Shown: in pieces, positions 1-8,069 of the stretch
How positions within the stretch are numbered: position 1 is the stretch's first letter
How the letters are laid out: each line of letters opens with the position of its first letter
Notes under the pieces: model-generated
Database searches by the model: none
The model's input: only the letters and a program-made list of their open reading frames with translations
What the model was told of the DNA's origin: nothing
DNA from: Bacteroidia bacterium
GTDB taxonomy: Bacteria; Bacteroidota; Bacteroidia; J057
DNA: 64,000 nucleotides
Direction of reading: 5' to 3'
Assembly: GCA_022760475.1 (NCBI GenBank)
Contig: JALEFZ010000089.1
Location: 62,001-126,000, forward strand
Translations under genes and position numbers: made by a program

Positions 1-46
1 GATCTTTAGTTTCTATGGAATGAATGTTGCCTTTGAGCCTGTTCAT
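1..46 (-). CDS. TOBE-domain (molybdopterin-binding-like) protein, N-terminal fragment
   Basis: Only 15 codons are inside the window (reading MNRLKGNIHSIETKD), and the gene continues off the left edge. The ATG overlaps the TGA of modA (ATGA), so it is translationally coupled to it. The start resembles small TOBE-domain proteins that bind molybdate (typical opening MNxLKGxIxSIE), which fits a place directly behind a molybdate-binding protein. A ModB permease start would normally be hydrophobic, which this is not. The identification rests on a short stretch and on context. Confidence 0.45.
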   Translation of the reverse strand, partial: MNRLKGNIHSIETKD

Positions 47-792
47 GAACTCTGGGGAATCTTATAGCCAAAAGATTTTAGAATCTCCTTTGCCTGATTT
101 GAAAATAGAAATTTATAAAAACTAAGGGAATGATTCGGCTCATTTGGATCTTGTTTCAGAATCAGTGCAGCCTGTTTGATAGGAGAATATAGGCTATCTG
201 GAATGCTGATATAGGGATAATTCCTGACCATAGATTGTGAACTGAAGGATACATCAGCTGCTCCCGAATAAAAAAAACGGCTACTTTGCCCTACACTCTC
301 CCCCAATACGAACTTTTTTTGATGGCTTTCCCAAAGATTGAGTCTTTGAAGGCTTTCTTTTGCTGCCTTTCCATAAGGTGCGAGCTCAGGATTTGCCATA
401 GCAACATGCTTTGCCCGTTCAATCAGCCCATTAATAGAAGGTTCTGTTTCCGATCCATCTATAAGAAGTACCAAACTCCCAAGGGCATAGTTTTGGGGTT
501 CAGCCTGCCCCATCGACTCTTTGAATAGCCTGTGTGGGAAGGTGGTATCTGCTGAGATAAATATTTGGTATGGTGCACCAGCCTTGATTTGACTGTAAAG
601 TTTTCCAGAGGAATTAATTATTAACTCAATTTCCGCCTCGGGTTTTAGTTCCTGATATGCCTCCCGTATCTTTTCCATTGGCAAGGCCATGTTGGCTGCT
701 ACTGCGACTCTCAGTTTTTGACTTTTATCTGGGCGGCATGAAAAGCCATTCAGGAGTAAGAAAGCTAGAAATATGTGAAGGGAAAATCTCAT
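43..792 (-). CDS. modA: Molybdate ABC transporter substrate-binding lipoprotein (ModA-like)
   Basis: A 249-residue periplasmic binding protein of the ModA family, which captures molybdate for an ABC importer. The N-terminus is a lipoprotein signal (hydrophobic stretch ending LNGFSC, with the modified Cys near residue 19). Next come the family's opening strand LRVAVAANM, the NSSGKLYSQIKAGAP segment that contributes oxyanion-binding Ser residues, and ISADTTFPHRL. Length is normal for the family. It lies 86 bp downstream of the molybdenum hydroxylase subunit coxM on the same strand, with a palindrome between them, and overlaps the next gene (TOBE-like) by 4 bp. The context supports molybdenum supply to the hydroxylase. 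Tungstate specificity cannot be excluded. Confidence 0.88.
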   Translation of the reverse strand: MRFSLHIFLAFLLLNGFSCRPDKSQKLRVAVAANMALPMEKIREAYQELKPEAEIELIINSSGKLYSQIKAGAPYQIFISADTTFPHRLFKESMGQAEPQNYALGSLVLLIDGSETEPSINGLIERAKHVAMANPELAPYGKAAKESLQRLNLWESHQKKFVLGESVGQSSRFFYSGAADVSFSSQSMVRNYPYISIPDSLYSPIKQAALILKQDPNEPNHSLSFYKFLFSNQAKEILKSFGYKIPQSS

Positions 793-822
793 CAGGGGAG
801 AAAGGTATTTGAGAATAAAAAG

Positions 823-850
823 ATAGAGACGCAGCAGGCTGCGTCTCTAT
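823..850. repeat. 28-bp palindrome with GACGCAGC/GCTGCGTC core
   Basis: Two perfect 13-base arms (823-835 and 838-850) are separated by AG. The element lies between coxM and modA. A second copy with the same core (8954-8981) lies between other genes, so this behaves as a dispersed palindromic element rather than a gene-specific terminator. No long U-run follows on the minus strand. It could still attenuate read-through from coxM into modA. Confidence 0.8.
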
Positions 851-878
851 CCTAAGATGTAAAATAGTTATCTCAGAT

Positions 879-1730
879 TCAAATCACTGCTTTCAAGGCT
901 CTTTCGGCATAGACCTTGGCCAAATGCCCACGGTACTCTGAAGAGGCAAAGTGATCGCTAAGAACCTCCACCCCATTTACAGCATTTTTAACAGCTGCTT
1001 TGATGGTAGCTTCGCTAGCTTCCTGGCCCTTAAGGGCGTTTTCTACCTCCCTTGCGCGGAAGGCCTTCTCTGCTACGGAGCTGAAAGCTACCTTTGCATC
1101 GGAAATCCTTCCTTGATCTACGGTTACCATGGCTGCACAACCTACAATGGCGTAGCGAGATGCAGGCTGCATGAATTTTTGATAGGTAGATTTAGCGTTG
1201 GAAGGACTTATATTCATCCGTACTTCTACGATGATCTCGTTTTCTGCCAAGTCGGTATCAAAAAGCCCTAAAAGGAAGTTTTCAAGGGCAATTATCCTTT
1301 CTCCTCCAGGGCCTTGTACCACAACCTCTGCATCTGCAGCCAGTAGTGCCGCTGGATAATCAGCTGCCGGGTCAGCGTGAGCCAGGACACCACCCATGGT
1401 TCCCTTGTTTCTGACCGCAGGATCTCCGATCAGAGCTGCTGTTTCTGCCAACATCGGCATGTGGGACTGAACATCGCTGCTATTGGCGATATCCGCATGG
1501 GTTGCCCCAGCACCGACTCGCAGGCTATTGCCTTCGCAACGGATGTAGCGAATTTCACTGATTCCTGAAATATCAATCAGGTGCTCGGGTTGGTTTAAAC
1601 GAAGTTTCATCGCTGGAATGAGGGAGTGTCCCCCTGCCAAGATTTTGGCGTCATCTCCACATTCTGCCAGGAGCTTTAAGGCATCAGCCACAGTTCCCGC
1701 TTTATGATAAGAAAATGCTGTTGTAATCAT
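879..1730 (-). CDS. coxM: Molybdenum hydroxylase FAD-binding medium subunit (CoxM/CutM-like)
   Basis: A 283-residue FAD-binding subunit of the xanthine oxidase/CO dehydrogenase family, which passes electrons from the Fe-S subunit to an acceptor. Two FAD-binding signatures are visible: AGGHSLIPAMKLRL near residues 32-45 and TMGGVLAHADPAADYPAA near residues 110-128. Length is typical for CoxM. It lies 18 bp behind coxL in the order coxG-S-L-M. It should form a heterohexamer with the large and small subunits in the cytoplasm, on the inner face of the membrane. The substrate of the complex is not determined by this subunit. Confidence 0.9.
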   Translation of the reverse strand: MITTAFSYHKAGTVADALKLLAECGDDAKILAGGHSLIPAMKLRLNQPEHLIDISGISEIRYIRCEGNSLRVGAGATHADIANSSDVQSHMPMLAETAALIGDPAVRNKGTMGGVLAHADPAADYPAALLAADAEVVVQGPGGERIIALENFLLGLFDTDLAENEIIVEVRMNISPSNAKSTYQKFMQPASRYAIVGCAAMVTVDQGRISDAKVAFSSVAEKAFRAREVENALKGQEASEATIKAAVKNAVNGVEVLSDHFASSEYRGHLAKVYAERALKAVI

Positions 1731-1748
1731 TTTGGTTAATTTTGGGAA

Positions 1749-4130
1749 TTAATGGTGGCCATTGCCATTTGAATGCATAGCTCTCCAAACTCTTTCTGGA
1801 GTCATAGGCATACGAATATCCTTTACATTGTAGTCTTTCAGTGCATCTACTACCGCATTGACCACTGCGGGCGTAGCAGCAATACATCCAGCTTCACCTG
1901 CACCTTTCACACCCAATGGGTTATGAGGACAAGGGGTAACGGTATTTCCTACCTCAAACATTGGCAAGTCATCAGCCCTTGGCATGGTGTAATCCATGTA
2001 AGATCCATTTAACAAGGATGCGTTATCGTCATATAGAACCTCTTCAAAGAGGGCTTGCCCGATCCCCTGTGCCACACCGCCGTGGATTTGGCCTTCTACA
2101 ATCATTGGGTTGATGATGTTACCGACGTCATCTACAGCCACAAATCTCTTCACATCTACCTTTCCGGTATCTGGATCTATCTCTACCACACAGATGTGGC
2201 AACCAAATGGATAGGTGAAATTTTTCGGGTCATAGAAGCTGGAGAAATCCAACCCAGGCTCAATATCCTCCGGATAATTATGGGGTACGTAAGCTGTAAG
2301 AGCTACGTCTCCGAATCCCACAGACTTATCAGTTCCTTTTACTGTCCAGGAACCTCCAGCGAACTCAAGGTCTTCTTCAGATACCTCAAGCAGGTGAGCA
2401 GCGATTTTTGCTCCTTTCTCAATTACTTTCTGGCAAGACTTTACAATGGCAGAACCCCCTACGGCAAGAGATCTTGAACCATAGGTTCCCATTCCAAATG
2501 CTACCGCATCGGAGTCTCCATGAACAATATCTACGTCCTCCAGGGCTATGCCAAACTGGTCAGCTACTACCTGTGCGAAGGTGGTTTCGTGCCCTTGTCC
2601 GTGGGAATGCGAGCCTGTATATACACTCACCTTACCAGTAGGCTGAACCCTTACCTGGGAAGACTCAAACAATCCTGCTCTTGCGCCTAGGGCACCTACT
2701 ACAGCTGAAGGAGCGATGCCACAAGCTTCAATGTAGGTTGAGAAACCAATTCCCAATAGCCTACCTTCGGCTTTCGCAGCAGCTTGCTCGCGACGGAAGT
2801 CGTCGTAGCCCACCATTTCCATGGCTTTCCGAACAACTGGCTCATAATTACCACTGTCATATTGCAGGGCAACCTGAGTCTGGTATCCTGGTTCTTCAAC
2901 CCCGTCAAAAGGAGGAATGAAGTTTTTGATTCTGAGTTCAGCAGGATCCATTCCTATCTCTATAGCGGCCGTTTCAACCAACCTTTCCAGTAGGAAGGTT
3001 GCTTCAGGACGTCCTGCGCCCCTGTATGCATCTACTGCATTGGTATGGGTAAAGGCAGCCTTAAGGTCGATATGGATTGCTGGAGTGGTATACAGTCCCT
3101 GTAGTAGTGTACCATGCAAGTAGGTAGGTACTGCAGGAGCGAAGGTTGAGAGGTAAGCACCCATGTTGGCTACTGTATTTACCCTCAGCCCTACAAAGTT
3201 ACCTTCTGTATCCAATCCCAACTCTGCTGTGGTAACGTGATCTCTACCATGTGCATCAGTTAAGAAGGCTTCGCTTCTATCGGCAGTCCACTTTACAGGG
3301 CGTCCAATTTGTTTGGAAGCCCAGGTTACGAGTGCTTCTTCAGCGTAATGGAAAATTTTACTGCCAAAACCTCCGCCAACGTCAGGAGATACTACCCTCA
3401 CTTTATGCTCAGGTAATCCCAGCACGAAGGCACACATCAAAAGTCGAATCAGGTGTGGGTTTTGAGAAGAAGTATACAGGGTATAATGATCTCTGGAACC
3501 ATCATAATCACCAATCGCTGCCCTTGGCTCAATTGCATTGGGCACTACTCGCTGGTTGACAAACTCCAGTTTGGTGATATGATGCGCTGCGGCCATGGCT
3601 GCGTCAGTTTTGTCTTTGTCTCCGATTTCCCAGTCAAAAGCCAGGTTTCCTGGAGCATCAGCATGGACTAGTGGAGCCCCATCTTTGAGGGCATCAGCTG
3701 GGTTACTGACAGCATCATGCTCATCATACTCCACCTCAATCAAGTCTGCCGCATCGCGGGCGATCTCTTTGCTTTCTGCAATGACTACTGCCACACCATC
3801 TCCTACGTGAAGGCTCTTGTCCTTTACCAAAAGAGGGTGTGGAGGTTCCTTCATGGTATCACCATTTTTGAAATTTACCTGCCATCCACAGGGTACTCCA
3901 CTGATACCAGCCTCAGCAATGTCTGCACCTGTGAAGATGGCAACTACTCCATCCATGGCCTGGGCGGCAGAAATATCAACACTATTTATGGTCGCATGGG
4001 CGTAGGGTGAACGAAGGATATATGCATAAGACATATTGGGGAGGACGATATCATCGGTATATTTTCCCTTACCAGTGATAAATCTTTTGTCCTCGACCCT
4101 TTTTACGGGTTTGCCTATATAATTAGCCAT
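1749..4130 (-). CDS. coxL: Molybdenum hydroxylase large subunit, form II CoxL-like
   Basis: A 793-residue molybdopterin-cytosine-dinucleotide-binding catalytic subunit. Visible motifs are GGGFGSK (about 252-258), the active-site loop AYRGAGR (about 368-374), [14 protein letters not shown] (about 507-520) and VKGAGEAG with the catalytic Glu near 746. The active-site loop is the form II type (AYRGAGR) rather than the AYXCSFR loop of proven CO dehydrogenases, which carries the Cu-ligating Cys. CO oxidation is therefore unproven, and an organic or heteroaromatic substrate is equally possible. Its start overlaps the end of coxS by 8 bp. It has a His-rich C-terminus (NGNGHH). No Tat signal is present, so it is cytoplasmic. 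Confidence 0.93.
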   Translation of the reverse strand: MANYIGKPVKRVEDKRFITGKGKYTDDIVLPNMSYAYILRSPYAHATINSVDISAAQAMDGVVAIFTGADIAEAGISGVPCGWQVNFKNGDTMKEPPHPLLVKDKSLHVGDGVAVVIAESKEIARDAADLIEVEYDEHDAVSNPADALKDGAPLVHADAPGNLAFDWEIGDKDKTDAAMAAAHHITKLEFVNQRVVPNAIEPRAAIGDYDGSRDHYTLYTSSQNPHLIRLLMCAFVLGLPEHKVRVVSPDVGGGFGSKIFHYAEEALVTWASKQIGRPVKWTADRSEAFLTDAHGRDHVTTAELGLDTEGNFVGLRVNTVANMGAYLSTFAPAVPTYLHGTLLQGLYTTPAIHIDLKAAFTHTNAVDAYRGAGRPEATFLLERLVETAAIEIGMDPAELRIKNFIPPFDGVEEPGYQTQVALQYDSGNYEPVVRKAMEMVGYDDFRREQAAAKAEGRLLGIGFSTYIEACGIAPSAVVGALGARAGLFESSQVRVQPTGKVSVYTGSHSHGQGHETTFAQVVADQFGIALEDVDIVHGDSDAVAFGMGTYGSRSLAVGGSAIVKSCQKVIEKGAKIAAHLLEVSEEDLEFAGGSWTVKGTDKSVGFGDVALTAYVPHNYPEDIEPGLDFSSFYDPKNFTYPFGCHICVVEIDPDTGKVDVKRFVAVDDVGNIINPMIVEGQIHGGVAQGIGQALFEEVLYDDNASLLNGSYMDYTMPRADDLPMFEVGNTVTPCPHNPLGVKGAGEAGCIAATPAVVNAVVDALKDYNVKDIRMPMTPERVWRAMHSNGNGHH

Positions 4131-4614
4131 GGGTTACCTCCTTTCTCATTTTATCAGCCGCGTACTGTATGGATTTGACAATGTTGTGGTATCCGGTGCA
4201 TCTACAGAAGTTGCCTTCTAGGGCATGTCGGATTTCCGTCTCGCTGGGATTGGGATTTTCCTTTAGCAGGGCATCGGCAGCCATGATCATTCCTGGAGTA
4301 CAAAACCCACACTGCAGGCCATGTTCTTCTTTGAAGCCCTCCTGGAGTGGATGTAAAGTTCCGTTCCCATCGGGAGACATTCCTTCGATGGTTTTGATTT
4401 CGCCCCCATCTGCCTGTACTGCAAGGATGGTACACGATTTTACGGCCTCCCCATTCATATGAATGGTACAAGCACCACAACTGCTGGTATCGCAGCCCAC
4501 ATGGGTGCCCGTCATTCTGAGGGTGTCGCGTAGAAAGTGAACAAGCAATTGGCGAGGTTCTACCTCAGCCTTGTAAGGCTTGCCGTTCACCGTAACTTGG
4601 ATTGGTACGCCCAT
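4123..4614 (-). CDS. coxS: Molybdenum hydroxylase [2Fe-2S] small subunit (CoxS-like)
   Basis: A 163-residue electron-transfer subunit with two [2Fe-2S] clusters. The plant-ferredoxin-type cluster uses Cys at about 41, 46, 49 and 61 ([13 protein letters not shown]). The alpha-helical cluster uses Cys at about 102, 105, 137 and 139 (QCGFCTPGM and [12 protein letters not shown]). All eight ligands are present and the length is canonical. The 3' end overlaps the start of coxL, so the two subunits are translationally coupled. It lies 76 bp downstream of coxG. Confidence 0.95.
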   Translation of the reverse strand: MGVPIQVTVNGKPYKAEVEPRQLLVHFLRDTLRMTGTHVGCDTSSCGACTIHMNGEAVKSCTILAVQADGGEIKTIEGMSPDGNGTLHPLQEGFKEEHGLQCGFCTPGMIMAADALLKENPNPSETEIRHALEGNFCRCTGYHNIVKSIQYAADKMRKEVTHG

Positions 4615-4690
4615 AATAAAAATGTTTGCGAGTAGTTAAAACTAAAAAATACCTGTAGTCGGTAGCTAAGAAATTGTAGTAGCCCCGATT

Positions 4691-5206
4691 TTATTTTGAA
4701 AAAAGGTTCTTGAAGAATTGTACAATTCTATCCCAAAATGATTTCTGGGTGACCTCTTCACCTTTTTTAAGTTGAATTTCTTGTTCGAGTGATTCGAAAA
4801 ACTGGTCAGTAAGTGTCTTGGCCACTCCGCTTACCAGACGCTGACTTGTTCTGGCTATGGTTCCCGAAAGCCTGGCATCTCCCGAGAAAACTACTTCCGT
4901 CTGATTTTTTGAAACAGGATTCAAGGAAATTACTCCTTCCGCAGAAACATTGCCTATTTTGCTATTCTGCTTCATCTTGAGTGTGAATTTCTCTGGTTCA
5001 ACAGGATCAGCAACTTCAAGGCTACCTTTGAAATTCCCTTTCACAGGTCCAATCTTTACATCAGAAATAGCCTTGTATTTTCCTTCCTCAATAAGTTCAA
5101 GAGAAGAAATGGCTGGAGTAACTTTTGCCAGTGTATCTGCATCCATTAGCATGTCCCATATTAATTTGGGAGATGCGTTTAGGGTGTGTGTGCCTTCTAA
5201 ATGCAT
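4691..5206 (-). CDS. coxG: CoxG-like SRPBCC protein
   Basis: A 171-residue SRPBCC-fold protein of the CO dehydrogenase subunit G family. The opening MHLEGTHTLNASPKLIWDML and the central VKGNFKGSLEVADP segment are typical. In Oligotropha, CoxG helps dock the enzyme to the membrane through its C-terminal part. Here the C-terminus is an amphipathic aromatic/basic helix (FWDRIVQFFKNLFSK), which could do the same. It is the first gene of the coxG-S-L-M unit and faces a divergent MoaD-like gene across 135 bp. The function is inferred from family and position. Confidence 0.85.
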   Translation of the reverse strand: MHLEGTHTLNASPKLIWDMLMDADTLAKVTPAISSLELIEEGKYKAISDVKIGPVKGNFKGSLEVADPVEPEKFTLKMKQNSKIGNVSAEGVISLNPVSKNQTEVVFSGDARLSGTIARTSQRLVSGVAKTLTDQFFESLEQEIQLKKGEEVTQKSFWDRIVQFFKNLFSK

Positions 5207-5341
5207 GGAGTAGTAGGTGAATGATTGAAGTATCTAATTAGCTATATAAACTAATGTATTTCCCCTACTTTTCCCAACAATTGATAAATTTTTAGCTTAT
5301 TTAGAATTAGGATAAAAAAGGATTAAGACTACAATTGATCT

Positions 5342-5614
5342 ATGCCAAGAATACATTTTACATCTGCACTTAGCCGATTTTTCCCCGGATTGGCTGAAGA
5401 AAGTTGCAAAGGGCTCACTGTCAGGGAAGTAGTGGATGAGATAGAAATTAAATATCCAGGAATTAAAGATTTCATCCTTGATGAAGAGGGAAAATTACGC
5501 AAACATGTCAATATTTTTGTAGGTGAGAAGGTGATACATGATCGGGATAAACTGAGTGATTCCCTTTCTACTGATTCTGAAGTCCTTATTTTCCAGGCTT
5601 TATCGGGAGGGTGA
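5342..5614 (+). CDS. MoaD/ThiS-family ubiquitin-like sulfur carrier
   Basis: A 90-residue beta-grasp protein ending in the diagnostic Gly-Gly (FQALSGG), which in this family is adenylylated and thiocarboxylated by an E1-like enzyme. The central segments VREVVDEIEIKYPGIKDFI and NIFVGEKVIHDRDKL fit MoaD/ThiS. No MoaE, ThiG or E1 enzyme lies beside it. The downstream gene, a BNR propeller protein, starts 1 bp after its stop, so the pair is co-translated. It sits opposite the molybdenum hydroxylase operon. It may supply sulfur for molybdopterin, or act as a small protein modifier or another sulfur donor. The partner is unknown. Confidence 0.85.
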   Translation: MPRIHFTSALSRFFPGLAEESCKGLTVREVVDEIEIKYPGIKDFILDEEGKLRKHVNIFVGEKVIHDRDKLSDSLSTDSEVLIFQALSGG

Positions 5615-5615
5615 T

Positions 5616-6704
5616 ATGAGAATTCTTGTAGGAACTTCCAAAGGCTTGATACTTTGGGAAAAAGATGAACAGGGCTGGAGCATTTCCCAGGTATTTTTTG
5701 AGGGAATGCCTGTTTCTTTGGTATATGTAGATGAGCTTTCAGGTATATGGTGGGCTTCTCTTGCCCATAGACATTGGGGACAGAAAATTCAATATTCAAA
5801 GGACGAAGGAAAAAGCTGGGTTTCGGTAGTTGAAATGCCCAGATATCCTTCTGATGCAGTCTTGAGTTCGGGCAAGCGAGCAAAGCTCAAGAAAATTTGG
5901 TCTATCCAACAGAGGGGAACAGATATAGACGAGGGGATTTGGCTGGGGACAGAACCTGGTGGCCTTTTCTTTAATTCAGCTTCAGAGGAAAAATTTCAAT
6001 TGGTCGAGGCCCTTTGGAATCACCCCAGCAGGGTAGATGAAAACCAGTGGTTTGGCGCGGGTCGTGACCATCCCTTCATTCACAGCATACTGGTTGATCC
6101 CAGGGATAGCGATCATATTTACATAGGAGTAAGTTGTGCAGGGGTTTTTGAAACCACCAACAGGGGCAAGTCCTGGAGACCCAAAAACGAAGGGCTGATC
6201 GCAGCCTACCTTCCTAATCCCAATGCTGAAGTTGGCCATGATCCCCACGCCATGCAATTGGTGCGGAGTCAGCCGGATGTGATTTGGCAGCAAAATCATT
6301 GCGGCATATTCAAGACTATCAATGGAGGAGGGGAGTGGCAAAGGCTGTCTGAGCCAGGAATTACTCCTCACTATGGATTTGCATTAGCCATAGATCATGA
6401 GAATTCTCAAAGAGCCTGGGTCATCCCGGCTATGAGTGATGAAGAGCGGATCGCTCCTGGCCTTCAACTTAAAGTGTACCGCACCGAAGATGGTGGAAAA
6501 TCCTGGGAAGGGCTTACGAGGGGACTTCCTCAGCAATTTGCCTTCGACATTGTATTCAGGCATTCTTTTGCCGGAGCAGGGAATACCCTCGTATTCGGAA
6601 GCACCACAGGTAACCTATTCCTTTCTGAAGATGCAGGCGATAGTTGGGAAGTTTTATCAAATTACCTTGCGAGAATAGAGTCTGTGGTACTTCTGCCAGA
6701 TTAA
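5616..6704 (+). CDS. BNR/Asp-box beta-propeller protein (sialidase-like fold)
   Basis: A 362-residue protein with no signal peptide, built of Asp-box (BNR) repeats: SKDEGKSW, TTNRGKSW, TINGGGEW, TEDGGKSW and SEDAGDSW. It contains a conserved-looking WFGAGRDHPFIHSI segment and HDPHAMQL, with several His residues that could form a metal or substrate site. The ATG at 5616 is preferred over an upstream in-frame ATG because GGGAGG lies just before it and it avoids overlap with the MoaD-like gene. Databases usually call such proteins exo-alpha-sialidase, but the arginine triad of true sialidases is not evident and the protein appears cytoplasmic. Its coupling to a ubiquitin-like carrier is the main clue to function. 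Confidence 0.85.
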   Translation: MRILVGTSKGLILWEKDEQGWSISQVFFEGMPVSLVYVDELSGIWWASLAHRHWGQKIQYSKDEGKSWVSVVEMPRYPSDAVLSSGKRAKLKKIWSIQQRGTDIDEGIWLGTEPGGLFFNSASEEKFQLVEALWNHPSRVDENQWFGAGRDHPFIHSILVDPRDSDHIYIGVSCAGVFETTNRGKSWRPKNEGLIAAYLPNPNAEVGHDPHAMQLVRSQPDVIWQQNHCGIFKTINGGGEWQRLSEPGITPHYGFALAIDHENSQRAWVIPAMSDEERIAPGLQLKVYRTEDGGKSWEGLTRGLPQQFAFDIVFRHSFAGAGNTLVFGSTTGNLFLSEDAGDSWEVLSNYLARIESVVLLPD

Positions 6705-6731
6705 GAAATCATTCACCAAGAGAATAAACCT

Positions 6732-7241
6732 GTGTTTAAAGAACTTCAAAGTCAAAGATTGTCCTTACGAAAGCTAAAACGAAGAGATTGGGAGGCCGTT
6801 TCATTCCTTCGCAGTGATCCAGAGGTCAACCGACTGGTGGTGAGACCTTCAGCAGAAACAAAGGAAGACGCCCTTGCATTCATCGAAAAAATCAGCAGAG
6901 GTATCAGGGAAGAGGAAATATTTTATTGGGCTATTTCTTTGAAAGGAAAGGAGGAAATGGTAGGGAGCATTTGTCTATGGAATTTTTCTGTAGATAGGTT
7001 AAAAACCGAGGTAGGTTACGACCTTCACCCTGCCTTTTACAGAAAAGGAATTATGGATGAAGCCATGAAAAAGGTAATGAGTTTCGGTTTTGAAGTCCTA
7101 GGGGTAAAACAGATCGAGGCCTTTACTCATCGTGATAATGTAGGCTCCAGGCGACTTCTCGAAAAAAATGATTTTCGCTGGAACGAGGCTAGAAAAGATC
7201 AAAACCAACTACATAATGTGATTTATGAGATAAAGAAATAG
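6732..7241 (+). CDS. GNAT family N-acetyltransferase (RimJ/RimL type)
   Basis: A 169-residue GNAT-fold acetyltransferase that starts at a GTG. It begins ELQSQRLSLRKLKRRDWEAV, typical of the RimJ/RimL (Acetyltransf_3) group. The acetyl-CoA-binding motif A region reads VGYDLHPAFYRKGIMDEAMKKV and is followed by EAFTHRDNVGSRRLLEKNDF. The substrate may be a ribosomal-protein N-terminus, another amine or an antibiotic, and is not predictable. It lies 27 bp after the BNR gene and may be in the same transcript. Confidence 0.88.
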   Translation: MFKELQSQRLSLRKLKRRDWEAVSFLRSDPEVNRLVVRPSAETKEDALAFIEKISRGIREEEIFYWAISLKGKEEMVGSICLWNFSVDRLKTEVGYDLHPAFYRKGIMDEAMKKVMSFGFEVLGVKQIEAFTHRDNVGSRRLLEKNDFRWNEARKDQNQLHNVIYEIKK

Positions 7242-7326
7242 GTCAAAATGGAGGGAGCAGCTTTGAATAATCTACTAAAAAATGACATTTCTTGAAGGCC
7301 AGCAAACACGGTTAATATTCAACTAG

Positions 7327-7464
7327 GTTATTGAAATAAAGAAAAGGTCCTTAAAGCCTTACATGCGTCGGATTTGGGGCTGGGAGGTAGATCTTCGAGC
7401 TAAAATCCATATCGATCCGATCGGGGAGTATGAATATCGGCATGAAATGAAAGTCCTTATTTAA
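7327..7464 (+). pseudogene. Possible remnant of a GNAT acetyltransferase
   Basis: A short open frame with no start before residue 13 reads IKKRSLKPYMRRIWGWEVDL and then about 25 more residues to a stop. The LKPYxxxxWGWxxD pattern resembles the N-terminal region of some GNAT proteins. No continuation with an acetyl-CoA-binding motif follows, so this is at best a decayed fragment inside the 316-bp gap between two genes. The rest of the gap shows nothing recognisable. Confidence 0.25.
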
Positions 7465-7557
7465 ACCGCAATTTATTCCACCATTTTATTCGTCCATGCC
7501 ATTAACGAGTTAGAATGCCTAACGTAAAGGAAAATATCAGCATTCTAATAGACCCTA

Positions 7558-7935
7558 ATGGAAAAGCAAAAGTCAATCATCCAATCCTATGTCCTGGCCT
7601 ATAACAATTTCGATGTTGCAGGCATGTGCGAAAATCTACACGAAGAAGTTGTCTTTGAAAATATCTCCGCTGGAGAGGTAAACCTTAGAACGGATGGTTT
7701 GCAAGCCTTTCGTGAGCAAGCAGAAAAGGCAAAGGTATATTTCGCAGAAAGGGAGCAGCAAATTGAAGAATGGGAATTTGTTGGGGAGTGGGTAAAAATC
7801 AGTATTGCTTATAGAGCTGTACTGGCAGTAGATTTCTCTGACAATATGCAAAAAGGAGACACACTTGAGATGAAGGGAGAGTCCGAATTTACATTTAAGA
7901 ATGGTAAACTTATCCTCATTAGAGATAAGAGTTGA
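7558..7935 (+). CDS. NTF2-like / SnoaL-like small protein
   Basis: A 125-residue single-domain protein with the pattern of the NTF2-like superfamily. An N-terminal helix (IIQSYVLAYNNFDVAGMCENL) is followed by EEVVFENI and a final beta-sheet (KGDTLEMKGESEFTFKNGKLI). It has no signal peptide and is predicted to be cytoplasmic. Members act as small-molecule isomerases or cyclases, or as dimeric binding proteins, and no catalytic residue can be assigned. It stands alone between the GNAT remnant and a secreted repeat protein. Confidence 0.75.
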   Translation: MEKQKSIIQSYVLAYNNFDVAGMCENLHEEVVFENISAGEVNLRTDGLQAFREQAEKAKVYFAEREQQIEEWEFVGEWVKISIAYRAVLAVDFSDNMQKGDTLEMKGESEFTFKNGKLILIRDKS

Positions 7936-8069
7936 TGTTTTTTGTGTCTGATAATCAGTGTTTTATGTATTTTTTGTGAGGTATTTAAAAATAAATTTTC
8001 TAAAGGCTGTTGATTGATGTGATGAGGCTGCGACTCATGGAGCGTAACAAACATTAATCGAAAAATACA

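Noticed and set aside
1749-4130. Calling the enzyme a proven carbon monoxide dehydrogenase
   Set aside because: The active-site loop is AYRGAGR (form II), not the Cu-binding AYXCSFR type, so CO activity cannot be asserted.
5329-5883. A 184-codon minus-strand open frame
   Set aside because: It lies wholly opposite the MoaD-like and BNR genes, is Ser/Pro/Leu-rich as expected for an antisense frame, and resembles no family.
5616-6704. Calling the BNR protein a sialidase
   Set aside because: Asp-boxes occur in many propellers. The protein has no signal peptide, and the Arg triad and catalytic Tyr/Glu of sialidases are not evident.
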